Assembly: GCF_965661665.1 (NCBI RefSeq)
Contig: NZ_CBFIEO010000005.1
Span: 62,001-126,000, forward strand
DNA length: 64,000 nucleotides
Reading direction: 5' to 3'
From: Cognatiyoonia sp965661665
GTDB taxonomy: Bacteria > Pseudomonadota > Alphaproteobacteria > Rhodobacterales > Rhodobacteraceae
Position numbers and translations under genes: made by a program. Positions 32,672 through 41,277 of this stretch are shown piece by piece (position 1 is the first letter of the stretch; every line of letters begins with the position of its first letter). The notes under the pieces were generated by a model, which worked only from the letters and a program-made list of their open reading frames with translations, searched no databases and had not been told where the DNA came from.

Positions 32672-33964
32672 ATGTCCAACGATACTGACTACGGCTTTGA
32701 CACGCTACAGATTCATGCAGGCGCGCGGCCTGATCCGGCAACCGGCGCGCGGCAAGTGCCGATCTACCAATCAACGGCCTATGTGTTCCGTGATGCGGAC
32801 CACGCCGCCGCTTTGTTCAACTTGCAAGAGGTGGGCTATATCTACTCTCGCCTGACCAACCCCACGGTTGCTGCGCTGCAAGAGCGTTTGGCAACTTTGG
32901 AAGGCGGCGTTGGCGCCGTGTGCTGCTCGTCCGGCCACGCGGCACAGATCATGGCGCTTTTTCCGCTGATGGGTCCGGGCCTCAACATCGTGGCCTCCTC
33001 CCGTCTCTATGGCGGCACTGTCACGCAGTTCAGCCAGACCATCAAACGCTTCGGCTGGTCCGCCAAGTTCGTGGACTTTGACGATCATGACGCTGTGAAG
33101 GCCGCGATCGACGACAACACTCGCGCTGTATTCTGTGAGGCGATTGCCAACCCCGGCGGTCATATATCTGACCTCGATGCTATCTCTGCGATCTCAGATG
33201 ATGCTGGCATCCCGCTCATCGTTGATAACACATCGGGCACTCCATACCTCTGCCGCCCGATTGAACACGGCGCGACATTGGTTGTGCACTCGACCACGAA
33301 ATACCTCACTGGCAACGGCACCGTCACAGGCGGCTGCGTCATCGACAGCGGCAAGTTTGACTGGTCCGCGAATGACAAGTTCCCGTCCCTCAGCCAGCCA
33401 GAGCCCGCCTACCACGGCCTGAAATTCGCCGAAACCTTCGGCCCCCTCGCCTTTACCTTTCACGGTATTGCCATCGGTCTGCGCGACCTCGGTATGACGA
33501 TGAACCCGCAAGCGGCACATTACACGCTGATGGGGATCGAAACCCTGTCTTTGCGGATGGAAAAGCATGTGGAGAACGCGCGTAAGGTCGCCAAATGGCT
33601 CGAAGACGATCCGCGCATTGACTACGTGACCTACGCGGGCCTCGAAAGCTCTCCCTACTACGGGCTCATCGAAAAAATCTGCCCACGCGGTGCGGGGGCG
33701 CTGTTCACTGTCGCGGTCAAAGGCGGCTACGACGCTTGTATGAAACTGGTCGACAACCTCGAGATCTTCTCGCACGTAGCGAATTTGGGCGACACGCGCA
33801 GCTTGATCATTCACTCCGCCAGCACAACCCACCGCCAGCTGACAACCGAACAGCAAGAAGCCGCAGGCGCGGGTCCGAACATCGTGCGTCTGTCCATCGG
33901 CATCGAAGATGCCGATGACATCATTGCAGACCTCGATCAAGCGCTGTCTAAGGCTACTGCCTAA
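32672..33964 (+). CDS. metY: O-acetylhomoserine sulfhydrylase / aminocarboxypropyltransferase (MetY-like)
   Basis: PLP-dependent Cys/Met metabolism enzyme that forms homocysteine (or methionine) from O-acetylhomoserine and sulfide (or methanethiol). 430 residues, the length of the MetY branch rather than MetB/MetC. Landmarks are FDTLQIHAGARPDPATGARQVPIYQSTAYVF, YIYSRLTNPTVAALQERLATLEGG, the PLP Lys in VVHSTTKYLTGNGTVTGG, and HVANLGDTRSLIIHSASTTHRQLT. ATG 32672 has GAGGGGAA upstream. A structured leader precedes it. Confidence 0.93.
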   Translation: MSNDTDYGFDTLQIHAGARPDPATGARQVPIYQSTAYVFRDADHAAALFNLQEVGYIYSRLTNPTVAALQERLATLEGGVGAVCCSSGHAAQIMALFPLMGPGLNIVASSRLYGGTVTQFSQTIKRFGWSAKFVDFDDHDAVKAAIDDNTRAVFCEAIANPGGHISDLDAISAISDDAGIPLIVDNTSGTPYLCRPIEHGATLVVHSTTKYLTGNGTVTGGCVIDSGKFDWSANDKFPSLSQPEPAYHGLKFAETFGPLAFTFHGIAIGLRDLGMTMNPQAAHYTLMGIETLSLRMEKHVENARKVAKWLEDDPRIDYVTYAGLESSPYYGLIEKICPRGAGALFTVAVKGGYDACMKLVDNLEIFSHVANLGDTRSLIIHSASTTHRQLTTEQQEAAGAGPNIVRLSIGIEDADDIIADLDQALSKATA

Positions 33965-34658
33965 TCAGGCGATCCAATGGCGTAGGTCATTGTAACGCTT
34001 GCAGAAATCGTGATGTTGCCGCTCGCTATCGAGACGGCGGCATCTTCCGTTGTAGCCGACATTTCAAACTGCAAACTTGGGCCACAACTGCCACACTCGT
34101 TGAGCAGCATCAGCGCCCCCAATTCCACACCAGCAGCCGCTGCAAGGGTCTGCGCCTTTTGCGCAGCATCCGCAACGGCGGCCTGCTGCGCTGCCGTCTT
34201 CAGCGCCGCCCTGTCCTCAATTTCAAAGCGAAGCCTTTGCATCTCATTGGCTCCCGCACCCAGCACGCGATCCAAAATCACACCCAGCCGATCCAATTTG
34301 CGCACGCGCAATGACACGGTCGAACGCGCACTATAACCGGTGATTTTTGGCACAGACTCGTTGAGCGGTACTCACGCTCAGCCGACAGGCTCAAACCGCT
34401 GGTCTGGATGTCAGCGGGATCAATATCAATCTTATCCAGTTGTTCAAACACGCCATTAAGACTGCTCGTAAGCTCCTCCATAGCTTCATTCGTCGTTGGC
34501 TGAATCACAAGCACGCCCACCACAATCTACGCCATTTTAGGCACCGCAGACACCTGCCCCTGTCCTGAAACGGTGATCTGGCCGCTGCCATCGACTGCGA
34601 CAGCTATTTGCGCGGCCACCAAAAACGCAGCCCCTAAAATTGAGCGAATGAAAACCAT
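33961..34658 (-). pseudogene. SIMPL-domain (DUF541) secreted protein, nonsense plus frameshift
   Basis: From ATG 34658: a signal peptide (FIRSILGAAFLVAAQIAVAVDG), then ITVSGQGQVSAVPKMA followed by TAG at 34527-34529. The frame continues IVVGVLVIQPTTNEAMEEL..., IDPADIQTSGLSLSAEREYRS to about 34350, where it must shift to VPKITGYSARSTVSLRVRKLDRLG and on to the natural end at 33961. Together these segments make a complete SIMPL protein of about 230 residues, normally periplasmic and linked to envelope stress. Two lesions make it non-functional. Its 3' end overlaps the metY stop. Confidence 0.85.
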
Positions 34659-34830
34659 GAACAAATCTCCTTGCTTCGAAGTCTTGGTTTCTTTCCACTA
34701 CGGCTCAGATCATTGCGAATTCCTTGCAAGAAATCGTGCAAAACCTTGGATTTGGCGAGAAAACGCTATAAACTTTTGGTCGATGTAATTACATGTATTG
34801 CTGTTCTGTCGAAGATGCTAAGGGCATGGC

Positions 34831-37674
34831 ATGACGCCGAATTTCGCACTGTCGCTGTCGTTTGAAGGCATACGCCTGCTGCACCGGGTTCCGGGCGGCT
34901 GGCATGTGATCGGCGAAGTGGCACCAGATGCGGACGATTTGGCCGGCGGTCTTACGGATTTGCGCCAAAAGGCAATGGCGTTGGAACCAGGTCCAGTCCA
35001 CACCAAACTGATCATTCCAGCCGATCAGATCAGATTCATCACCATCGACACCGCGCAAACCTTGGAAGAAGATATAACCGCCGCGCTAGATGGCGCGACG
35101 CCCTATGCGGTCGATGAGTTGGAGATTGATTTTGACCGCACCGGCGGGCGCACCTACATCGCCGCCGTCGCGAAAGAGACGCTTGAAGAGGCTGAAGCCT
35201 TCGCGATTGAGCATAAGTTTGAGCCAGTGGCGTTTATCGCGGAGCCGGAACCCCTCACCTTCCGACGAGAAATTTTCTTTGGCTCAACCGACACAGCCAC
35301 AAAGAACGGGCTGGCGGAAAAGATCGGCCGCGAAAATGAACTCATGGCGATTGTGGGCAGCGCAACCCTGCCGGAGCCGGACGTCGTCGAGGACGACGCA
35401 CCTGTTATCGCAGAAGATGAACCCCTCGCCCCATTTGTCTTTGCCTCCGCCCATCGGAAACCAGCACCAGACACCATCGCCGAAACCGAGGACAGTGAAG
35501 CGCTCGATGCAGTCGCCGAGGATGACGCATCCATCGAAGACAATATCGTCGAAGATGAGGCGGAAGCGATCGAAGCCGCGGATGAAGCAGAGCCAGTTGA
35601 CGACGATGAGCTTGCCCCGGACGAGAATGACACGCCTCCCCCCGTCTTCGGCACCCGCCGTGAACCTAGCATCACGCCGCCCAGTGCTGCACCCGCAGTT
35701 GGCGCCGCTATGGCGACAAGCGCCCCGCCATCAAAACCCATCGTCTTGCAGCCAGAGCTAATCGAGTCAGACGCTAGCGTCTCAACAGCGGATCAGAGAC
35801 AGGGCAAACGCAGTAAGAAAGAAGCCGAACAGCTCACCGTTTATGGCGCGCGCGGCCGCGATAAAGTAGGCGGCAAGCCACGCTTCCTCGGCCTGATGCT
35901 GATGGGTGCGCTGGTCGTGTTCCTGTTCCTCGTCGCGATCTGGGCCAACACATTGGGTGAAGATGGCATCGCTGGATGGTTCGCCCCTCCTATGATTATC
36001 GAACCCGAAACAATCACCCCGTTGGAAACCGACGTGGTCCTGACCGACCCACAGCCTGAAGCCACGCCAGAACCCGCAGCCGAGGTCGTTGTAGAAACCG
36101 CACCCGCCGATGTCGAAACGACGGAGGTAGAAACGGCAGCGTTCACAACGCCGACGCCAGAATTAGCGCCAGAAACGCCTGCCCTGCCTGTCCTCCGCCA
36201 GACCATCGGCCGCGTTCTGTCACCAGCAGAAGCAGATCGCATCTATGCCGCTACCGGCGTTTATCAACGCGCACCTCGCCTCCCACTGTTGCCAGAAGGT
36301 GGGTCGCTTGATGGGTTCATTCCAGCCAAGTCTGTGATTTCGCAAGGTCGTCTGGATCAGGTTTTGATACCGCCGTCAGAGGCGCTTCTGCCCGATCCGC
36401 TCTTCGCCACGCCGCGCAACCCGCCACCTGCAGGCGTTACATTCGCACGTGACCTGCGCGGCTTCATTTTGGCAACGCCAGAGGGGACGGTTACACCCGA
36501 CGGCGCCATCGTTTTTGCCGGCGCACCTGACAAAATACCCCCCTTCCGCCCAGGGACAGAGGTGCCGGATGTCGTGATTGAACGCCCATTAACGGGCGGC
36601 AACGCACCCTTGGTTCTGGTTGCGGGTCCGCCGCCCAAACTGCCACCGCTCCGCCCTGCTGGGCTGGCCCCACTGCCGGAAGCGCTCGCAGATGCGGCAG
36701 GCGACAACAATTCGGTTCTGACCAGTACAGACGACCTTTTTGTTCTGGCCGGTGCCCCCCTGCGTAAACCGCCGCTGCGGCCGGATGATTTCGCGTCGCG
36801 ACTGCCGGAGCCAGAACCAGAAGTAGTGGAAGTCCCCGAAGTCGTTATCGCTGACGAGACGCCAACGTTCCCCACAGAGCCGGACCTTCCAAACGAGCCT
36901 GATCTGCCGACCGACCTCGCGCAAACAGGCGATCTAGCTGAGACGGCTGCACTTGAGCTTGCCGCTGTCGTTGTCAATCCAACTGATCGCATCAGCTCAT
37001 CGGGCGCAGCACTTGCCAACTTCCGGCCCAGCGTGCGCCCTGCGGTCTTGGCACCGCAAAGCGGTGGCTTGCTCGATCTCGCGAACCCTACACTCGCTGG
37101 CTACCGCCCTGCCCTGCGCCCCGCACAACCGCTCAGCCTCTTGGCAATCGCTGATCCTGAGCTTGCTGGCTTCCGCCCCAACGTCCGGCCCGCTGGCCTC
37201 GTCAACGTTCCGACGCCCGCCGACAATGACATCACATCAGTCCTTGCCGCCATCTCCGATGCCGCACCATCGTCGCCCTTCGTAACACCCACATCGCTCG
37301 CTGTAGTCAATTCCGAACGCCCCAACACACGCCCCCGCAACTTCGCTCAAATTGTCGCGCGGGCGGATAGAACAGCACCGCAAGCAACACGCGCATCAGC
37401 GGCTGCACCAGCGGTCATCAGGGGGCCAACACCCGGCGGCGTGGCTCGCGCCGCGACCATCGACAACGCAATCCGCTTGCGAGACATCAACCTAATTGGT
37501 GTTTATGGGCGCGCGTCCAACCGGTATGCCCTCGTACGTTTGTCGAACGGGCGTTATCTGCGGGTCAGCCCCGGCGACCCGTTGGATGGTGGCAGCGTCA
37601 CCGCGATCGGCGAATCCGCGTTGAACTACGTCAAACGCGGCCGCACCTATACGTTGGAAATCCCGTCAGACTGA
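34831..37674 (+). CDS. Large proline-rich single-pass membrane protein of unknown function
   Basis: 947 residues in four parts. Residues about 1-160 form a cytoplasmic PilM/GspL-like domain (FEGIRLLHRVPGGWHVIGEV, LIIPADQIRFITIDT, YIAAVAKETLEEAEAF). An acidic linker spans about 180-280. One membrane helix lies near 352-376 (FLGLMLMGALVVFLFLVAIW). A long periplasmic Pro/Ala-rich region contains three KxPPxRP-type units (near 564, 600, 640) and four RPxxRP units (near 729, 756, 779, 828). The C-terminal about 60 residues (IGVYGRASNRYALVRLSNGRYLRVSPGDPLDGG) resemble the GspC/PilP homology domain. A role in an envelope-spanning assembly is plausible. It stands alone, convergent with cobT. Confidence 0.75.
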   Translation: MTPNFALSLSFEGIRLLHRVPGGWHVIGEVAPDADDLAGGLTDLRQKAMALEPGPVHTKLIIPADQIRFITIDTAQTLEEDITAALDGATPYAVDELEIDFDRTGGRTYIAAVAKETLEEAEAFAIEHKFEPVAFIAEPEPLTFRREIFFGSTDTATKNGLAEKIGRENELMAIVGSATLPEPDVVEDDAPVIAEDEPLAPFVFASAHRKPAPDTIAETEDSEALDAVAEDDASIEDNIVEDEAEAIEAADEAEPVDDDELAPDENDTPPPVFGTRREPSITPPSAAPAVGAAMATSAPPSKPIVLQPELIESDASVSTADQRQGKRSKKEAEQLTVYGARGRDKVGGKPRFLGLMLMGALVVFLFLVAIWANTLGEDGIAGWFAPPMIIEPETITPLETDVVLTDPQPEATPEPAAEVVVETAPADVETTEVETAAFTTPTPELAPETPALPVLRQTIGRVLSPAEADRIYAATGVYQRAPRLPLLPEGGSLDGFIPAKSVISQGRLDQVLIPPSEALLPDPLFATPRNPPPAGVTFARDLRGFILATPEGTVTPDGAIVFAGAPDKIPPFRPGTEVPDVVIERPLTGGNAPLVLVAGPPPKLPPLRPAGLAPLPEALADAAGDNNSVLTSTDDLFVLAGAPLRKPPLRPDDFASRLPEPEPEVVEVPEVVIADETPTFPTEPDLPNEPDLPTDLAQTGDLAETAALELAAVVVNPTDRISSSGAALANFRPSVRPAVLAPQSGGLLDLANPTLAGYRPALRPAQPLSLLAIADPELAGFRPNVRPAGLVNVPTPADNDITSVLAAISDAAPSSPFVTPTSLAVVNSERPNTRPRNFAQIVARADRTAPQATRASAAAPAVIRGPTPGGVARAATIDNAIRLRDINLIGVYGRASNRYALVRLSNGRYLRVSPGDPLDGGSVTAIGESALNYVKRGRTYTLEIPSD

Positions 37675-38691
37675 TCAGCCGTCCGCAACACCCGCCTCGG
37701 CGAATGTCGCCATACCCGAATGACAGGCGACTGCGCCCTTCAGCACACCCAATGCCAAGGCCGCGCCTGACCCTTCGCCCAACCGCAAACCAAGGCTCAA
37801 CAAAGGCTCTTTCCCAAGGCTCTTGAGCAACCGCTCATGCGAACCTTCGGCGCTCAAGTGACCCGCGACAACGTGATCGAGCGCGCCAGCTTCTGCGACC
37901 TGCAGCGCAGCCGCAGCCGCCGAACAAATGAAGCCATCGAGGATGACAGGAATGCCCTTGGCCCGTGCCGACGCAATCGCACCGGCCATTGCCGCCAACT
38001 CGCGCCCGCCAAGGCACCGCAGCGCTTCGAGCGGGTCTTTGATCGCATCCGCATGAAGCGCCAAGCCCTTGTTTACAACCTCGGTCTTTCGCGCCAAACC
38101 AGCATCATCCACTCCCGTCCCACGACCCGTCCAGTCAGCAGCGTCGCCACCCAAAACTGCCGCAGCAACAGCCGCAGCTACAGTTGTGTTGCCGATGCCC
38201 ATCTCGCCCGCCACCAGCACATCCGCGTCAGGATCAACGGCGTTCCACCCTGTCGCCAGAGCAGCCACAACCTCATCTTCGGTCATTGCCGGCGTTTGCG
38301 TGAAATCAGCGGTCGGCGTGTCAAGGTCGAGCGCGTGGACATCCATTTTCGCGCCAAACGCTTTTGACAGCTGGTTGATTGCCGCACCGCCATGCTCAAA
38401 ATTCGCCACCATCTGAACGGTCACTTCTGGCGGGAACGCGGATACGCCCTGCGCGCAAACCCCGTGGTTGCCCGCAAAAACAATGACCTGAGGCCGCTCT
38501 ACCGATGGTGTCGCACTGCCACGCCATCCCGCATACCAGATTGCCAAATCCTCAAGCCGACCCAGCGCGCCTGGCGGCTTGGTCAATTGCCCATTCCGCT
38601 CCTCCGCAGCGGCCTTGGCCGCTGTGTTGTGGTTAGGGGCTTTGGCCAAGATGTTCCTAAACTCTGCCAAAGTGGAAAACGGTGCGCACAT
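37675..38691 (-). CDS. cobT: CobT, nicotinate-nucleotide:dimethylbenzimidazole phosphoribosyltransferase
   Basis: Makes alpha-ribazole phosphate for the lower ligand of cobalamin. 338 residues: LTKPPGALGRLEDLAIWYAGWRG, VIVFAGNHGVCAQGVSAFPPEVT, VLVAGEMGIGNTTVAAAVAAAVLGGDA, GTGVDD and IPVILDGFICSAAAAALQ with LSLGLRLGEGSGAALALGVLKGA. All are characteristic of CobT/CobU. Divergent from cobS with only about 20 bp between the starts, so their promoters overlap. No cobalamin riboswitch was recognised. Confidence 0.95.
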   Translation of the reverse strand: MCAPFSTLAEFRNILAKAPNHNTAAKAAAEERNGQLTKPPGALGRLEDLAIWYAGWRGSATPSVERPQVIVFAGNHGVCAQGVSAFPPEVTVQMVANFEHGGAAINQLSKAFGAKMDVHALDLDTPTADFTQTPAMTEDEVVAALATGWNAVDPDADVLVAGEMGIGNTTVAAAVAAAVLGGDAADWTGRGTGVDDAGLARKTEVVNKGLALHADAIKDPLEALRCLGGRELAAMAGAIASARAKGIPVILDGFICSAAAAALQVAEAGALDHVVAGHLSAEGSHERLLKSLGKEPLLSLGLRLGEGSGAALALGVLKGAVACHSGMATFAEAGVADG

Positions 38692-38714
38692 CGTGACCTC
38701 ATTGCGTTATCAAT

Positions 38715-39542
38715 GTGAGTTGTCTAACGATCTTTGGTGGAATGAAAAGCGCATTACGAGGCGGGTTTTTGCAAAATCACGACATAAAGCCCAACGTCAT
38801 TTGGCATGATTATGCGGCAGCCCTCGGGTTGCTGACGCGCCTGCGTATTCCGGTCGACAGAGACCGCGCGATGGCACGCGGTTCCGGCTCTGCTTGGGCC
38901 TATCCATTGGTGGGATTGGTGGTCGCTTTGATCGTGTTGCTGACCGCATCTGCAGCCTTGTGGATCGGATTGGATGCGTCCATCGCGGCGGGACTCTGCC
39001 TTCTCGTGTCCATCGTGATCACAGGTGCGATGCACGAAGACGGCTTGGCCGACAGTGCCGACGGGCTCTGGGGCGGTTGGACGGTCGAGCGTCGGCTGGA
39101 GATCATGAAAGACAGCCGGATCGGCACCTATGGAGTGCTGGCTTTGGGTCTGTCCCTACTCCTGCGCTACGCGGCGACTCTTGGATTGATCCATGCGGGC
39201 GTCCTTTGGCAAGGCATCCTGATCGCAGCCATCGGCAGCCGCGCCGTCATGCTTACGCTCATGGGATCGTTGGAGAACGCGCGAAAAGATGGCCTCAGCC
39301 GTTCCGTTGGGCGTCCTGCGACGGCAACAATGATTTCAGGCGTTGCGTTAGGCACGGCCTGTATCGGCATCATCGGTGGTTGGTATGTGCTGAACTTCGC
39401 GCTTGTCGCAGCGATTGCAAGCCTGACCTGTGCTGCCATCGCGAAACGGAAGATCGGCGGGCAAACGGGGGATATCCTCGGCGCGTCGCAACAAGTGTCC
39501 GAGATCGCCCTTCTCGCGACAGCCTTGGCGGTTTTGGCCTAG
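38715..39542 (+). CDS. cobS: CobS, adenosylcobinamide-GDP ribazoletransferase
   Basis: Integral membrane enzyme joining adenosylcobinamide-GDP and alpha-ribazole, the last step of cobalamin assembly. Features are LGLLTRLRIPVDRDRA, GSAWAYPLVGLVVALIVLL, the metal-binding block ITGAMHEDGLADSADGLWGGWTVERRLEIMKDSRIGTYGVLAL, and several helices to the end. The N-terminus is uncertain: ATG 38715, 38742 or a later start are possible, and the conserved part begins near IWHDYAAALGLL. 275 residues in the longest form. Confidence 0.92.
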   Translation: MSCLTIFGGMKSALRGGFLQNHDIKPNVIWHDYAAALGLLTRLRIPVDRDRAMARGSGSAWAYPLVGLVVALIVLLTASAALWIGLDASIAAGLCLLVSIVITGAMHEDGLADSADGLWGGWTVERRLEIMKDSRIGTYGVLALGLSLLLRYAATLGLIHAGVLWQGILIAAIGSRAVMLTLMGSLENARKDGLSRSVGRPATATMISGVALGTACIGIIGGWYVLNFALVAAIASLTCAAIAKRKIGGQTGDILGASQQVSEIALLATALAVLA

Positions 39543-40237
39543 CAGGCCATCACAGCAGCAAAGGCCGTGCGGCCGGTATCAGTCCTGATCACTCGGGTCG
39601 AGAAATCCCCGTCATAGGTCACGGCCAACAACTCCGACCAGTCAGCACTCGCAACGATCATCTCAGGCCCCTGCCCGCAGAAGCAGATGCCGCCTGCGAT
39701 GTCCGGTTCCCCAATGCGGTGGTTCGTAACGCCAGCAATGGAATCAACCAACTCCAAGCCATCACCTTCGACCCGCACGACGCGAATGGTCTTCGCCAAA
39801 TATGCGCGATCGACATAGGCAATCTCAACCACGCCATCACCATCCGGATCAGCCGCGCCCATGATCGCCAGCCAGCGGAACTGCTGCCCAATCGGCGTGC
39901 CCTCTACAATCAGCTTAATCGCTCCGCCGTCTTCGATCTCATCCCAAATGCGGATCGCGGCGCCTGCGTCGAAATAAGAAAACAAAGTCAAAACCTCATT
40001 CGACCCGTCCCCATCAAGGTCAATGAGCCATGGCGGTATGTGCTCATAAACGCCACCAACTGCATCGGTTGCAAGGGTGGTCCCGTCGCTTAATTCTAAT
40101 TGTAAACGTGCATATTCACCGCCCGGAACAACGTTGTGACCATATTAGGAGGTTGGATATTGAAAAGTCGCCGATACGATCTCGGCCTGCGCAGCACCTG
40201 CAAAAAGCGCTGCCGCCAGACCAACCGTTTTGATCAA
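39539..40237 (-). pseudogene. Secreted FG-GAP/VCBS-like protein interrupted by TAA
   Basis: TTG 40237, overlapping the ferredoxin stop (TTGA), opens IKTVGLAAALFAGAAQAEIVSATFQYPTS: a clean signal peptide and the first strand of the mature protein. It then hits TAA at 40145-40147. In the same frame it goes on YGHNVVPGGEYARLQLELSDGTT..., LIDLDGDGSNEVLTLF, WLAIMGAADPDGDGVVEIAYVDRAY and GGICFCGQGPEM to the stop at 39539. The D-x-D-G-D-G loops are calcium-binding FG-GAP/EF-hand-like motifs. A single nonsense codon separates signal peptide and body, so secretion would be lost. Confidence 0.8.
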
Positions 40238-40557
40238 ATCTGACGCTCTGGCATTTGGACGCGCAAGCCGTCCAATTGATCTGTCACCTTGATCTGGCAT
40301 GTCAGACGAGACGTAGTCTCGTTGGGCTCAAACGCAAAGTCGAGCATGTCTTCTTCCATACCGTCTTTTGCAGGCAGCTTCTCCAACCAAGCCTCATCCA
40401 CGTAAACGTGGCATGTCGAACAGGCACAGGCTCCACCACAATCCGCTTCGATCCCCGGAATGCCGTTATCACGCGCGCCTTCCATGACGGTCAGGCCGTT
40501 TGCGACGTCAACAACATGTTCTTTACCGCCGAATTCGACATAGGTGATTTTTGCCAT
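40234..40557 (-). CDS. [2Fe-2S] ferredoxin, adrenodoxin type
   Basis: 107 residues with the vertebrate/putidaredoxin-type cluster motif C-x5-C-x2-C...C: ADCGGACACSTCHVYV and, later, LTCQIKVTDQLDGL. The start AKITYVEFGGKEHVVDVANGLTVMEGA is standard. It donates electrons to Fe-S cluster assembly or to cytochrome P450-type partners; no redox partner is adjacent. It is followed by, and overlaps, the broken VCBS-like gene. Confidence 0.93.
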   Translation of the reverse strand: MAKITYVEFGGKEHVVDVANGLTVMEGARDNGIPGIEADCGGACACSTCHVYVDEAWLEKLPAKDGMEEDMLDFAFEPNETTSRLTCQIKVTDQLDGLRVQMPERQI

Positions 40558-40678
40558 ACCGCGTGTTCCTCTTAAGATTTCGCCTGCGTTCTGCGTAATT
40601 TAGGGCTGTCACTCCCGATCTGCCAGTGGCAAAAAGCGCGCCATCTGCAACGGATGCGACATTCACCGCTGAAATCCG

Positions 40679-40704
40679 ATCAAATCTAATTTGATTGGCG
40701 CCAA
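40679..40704. promoter_or_regulatory. Palindromic elements in the ferredoxin/lipoprotein intergenic region
   Basis: ATCAAAT-CTA-ATTTGAT (40679-40695) is directly followed by the perfect palindrome TTGGCGCCAA (40695-40704), in the divergent region between the ferredoxin gene and a broken lipoprotein gene. Possibly an operator; no regulator is assigned. Confidence 0.3.
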
Positions 40705-40744
40705 ACTGGCGTATCCCTAGCGCTATTAAGAAGTTGACCCCATA

Positions 40745-41232
40745 TTGCTTGGCCTCTTGTGCGCGTGCAGTTAGATTGCGCCGCCTGAAGATCCTGCGCC
40801 AGAGCCGATCCTTTTTGCATTCGGTGATATTGAGACGCGGGCAGACGGCCGCTGTTTCGCCACCGTCAGAGGACCAGATTGGTTTGAAACGGGATCAGAC
40901 AGATTGAGGTGATCCCAGAGACACGGGCAGCCGACGGACGAGTCCTGAATCCTGCCATCTTCAACAACGAAGCCCAGCGCGTCCGCATCACCAGCGACGA
41001 TATTCAACAGTTTGAAACGGTGTGCCCGCCGACCTACACGCTCAACTTTGTCGCATCACTGCAAAGGACATTGCTGGCGCGCGGTGAATTCACGGGCGCG
41101 ATCACAGGGCTGATGGATGAGCCAACCAGCACTGCGATCCAGCTTTATCAGGAGCGGCGCGGCCTCAACAGCTCAATCCTTGCACTCCAGACGGCGCAAA
41201 TACTCGGATTGATCGGCGTTGCCAACGAATAA
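40745..41232 (+). pseudogene. Peptidoglycan-binding lipoprotein, nonsense plus frameshift
   Basis: TTG 40745 reads LLGLLCACS, a lipobox-like end of a signal peptide, then TAG 40072+ (at 40772-40774 in window numbering), then IAPPEDPAPEPILFAFGD and IETRADGRCFATVRGPDWFETG. Near 40890-40908 the frame must change to reach IEVIPETRAADGRVLNPAIF and the C-terminal peptidoglycan-binding domain: CPPTYTLNFVASLQRTLLARGEFTGAITGLMDEPTSTAIQLYQERRG. The pieces make one roseobacter-type lipoprotein of about 160 residues. The exact original start is unclear because the upstream part may also be damaged. Confidence 0.7.
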
Positions 41233-41256
41233 GGGCGCACCCGCCAGTACGCCCTT
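41231..41256. terminator. Weak bidirectional terminator hairpin
   Basis: AAGGGCG (41231-41237) pairs with CGCCCTT (41250-41256) between convergent genes. No long T-run on either strand. Confidence 0.4.
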
Positions 41257-41277
41257 AAAATCTTCAATTTGCGGTGC

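Noticed and set aside
37675..38760. Cobalamin riboswitch at cobT/cobS
   Set aside because: The divergent starts are only about 20 bp apart and no B12-box was seen.
38894..40093. 399-codon plus-strand ORF overlapping cobS and the VCBS-like gene
   Set aside because: Shadow frame: it is out of frame with cobS and antisense to the VCBS-like gene, and has no recognisable domain.
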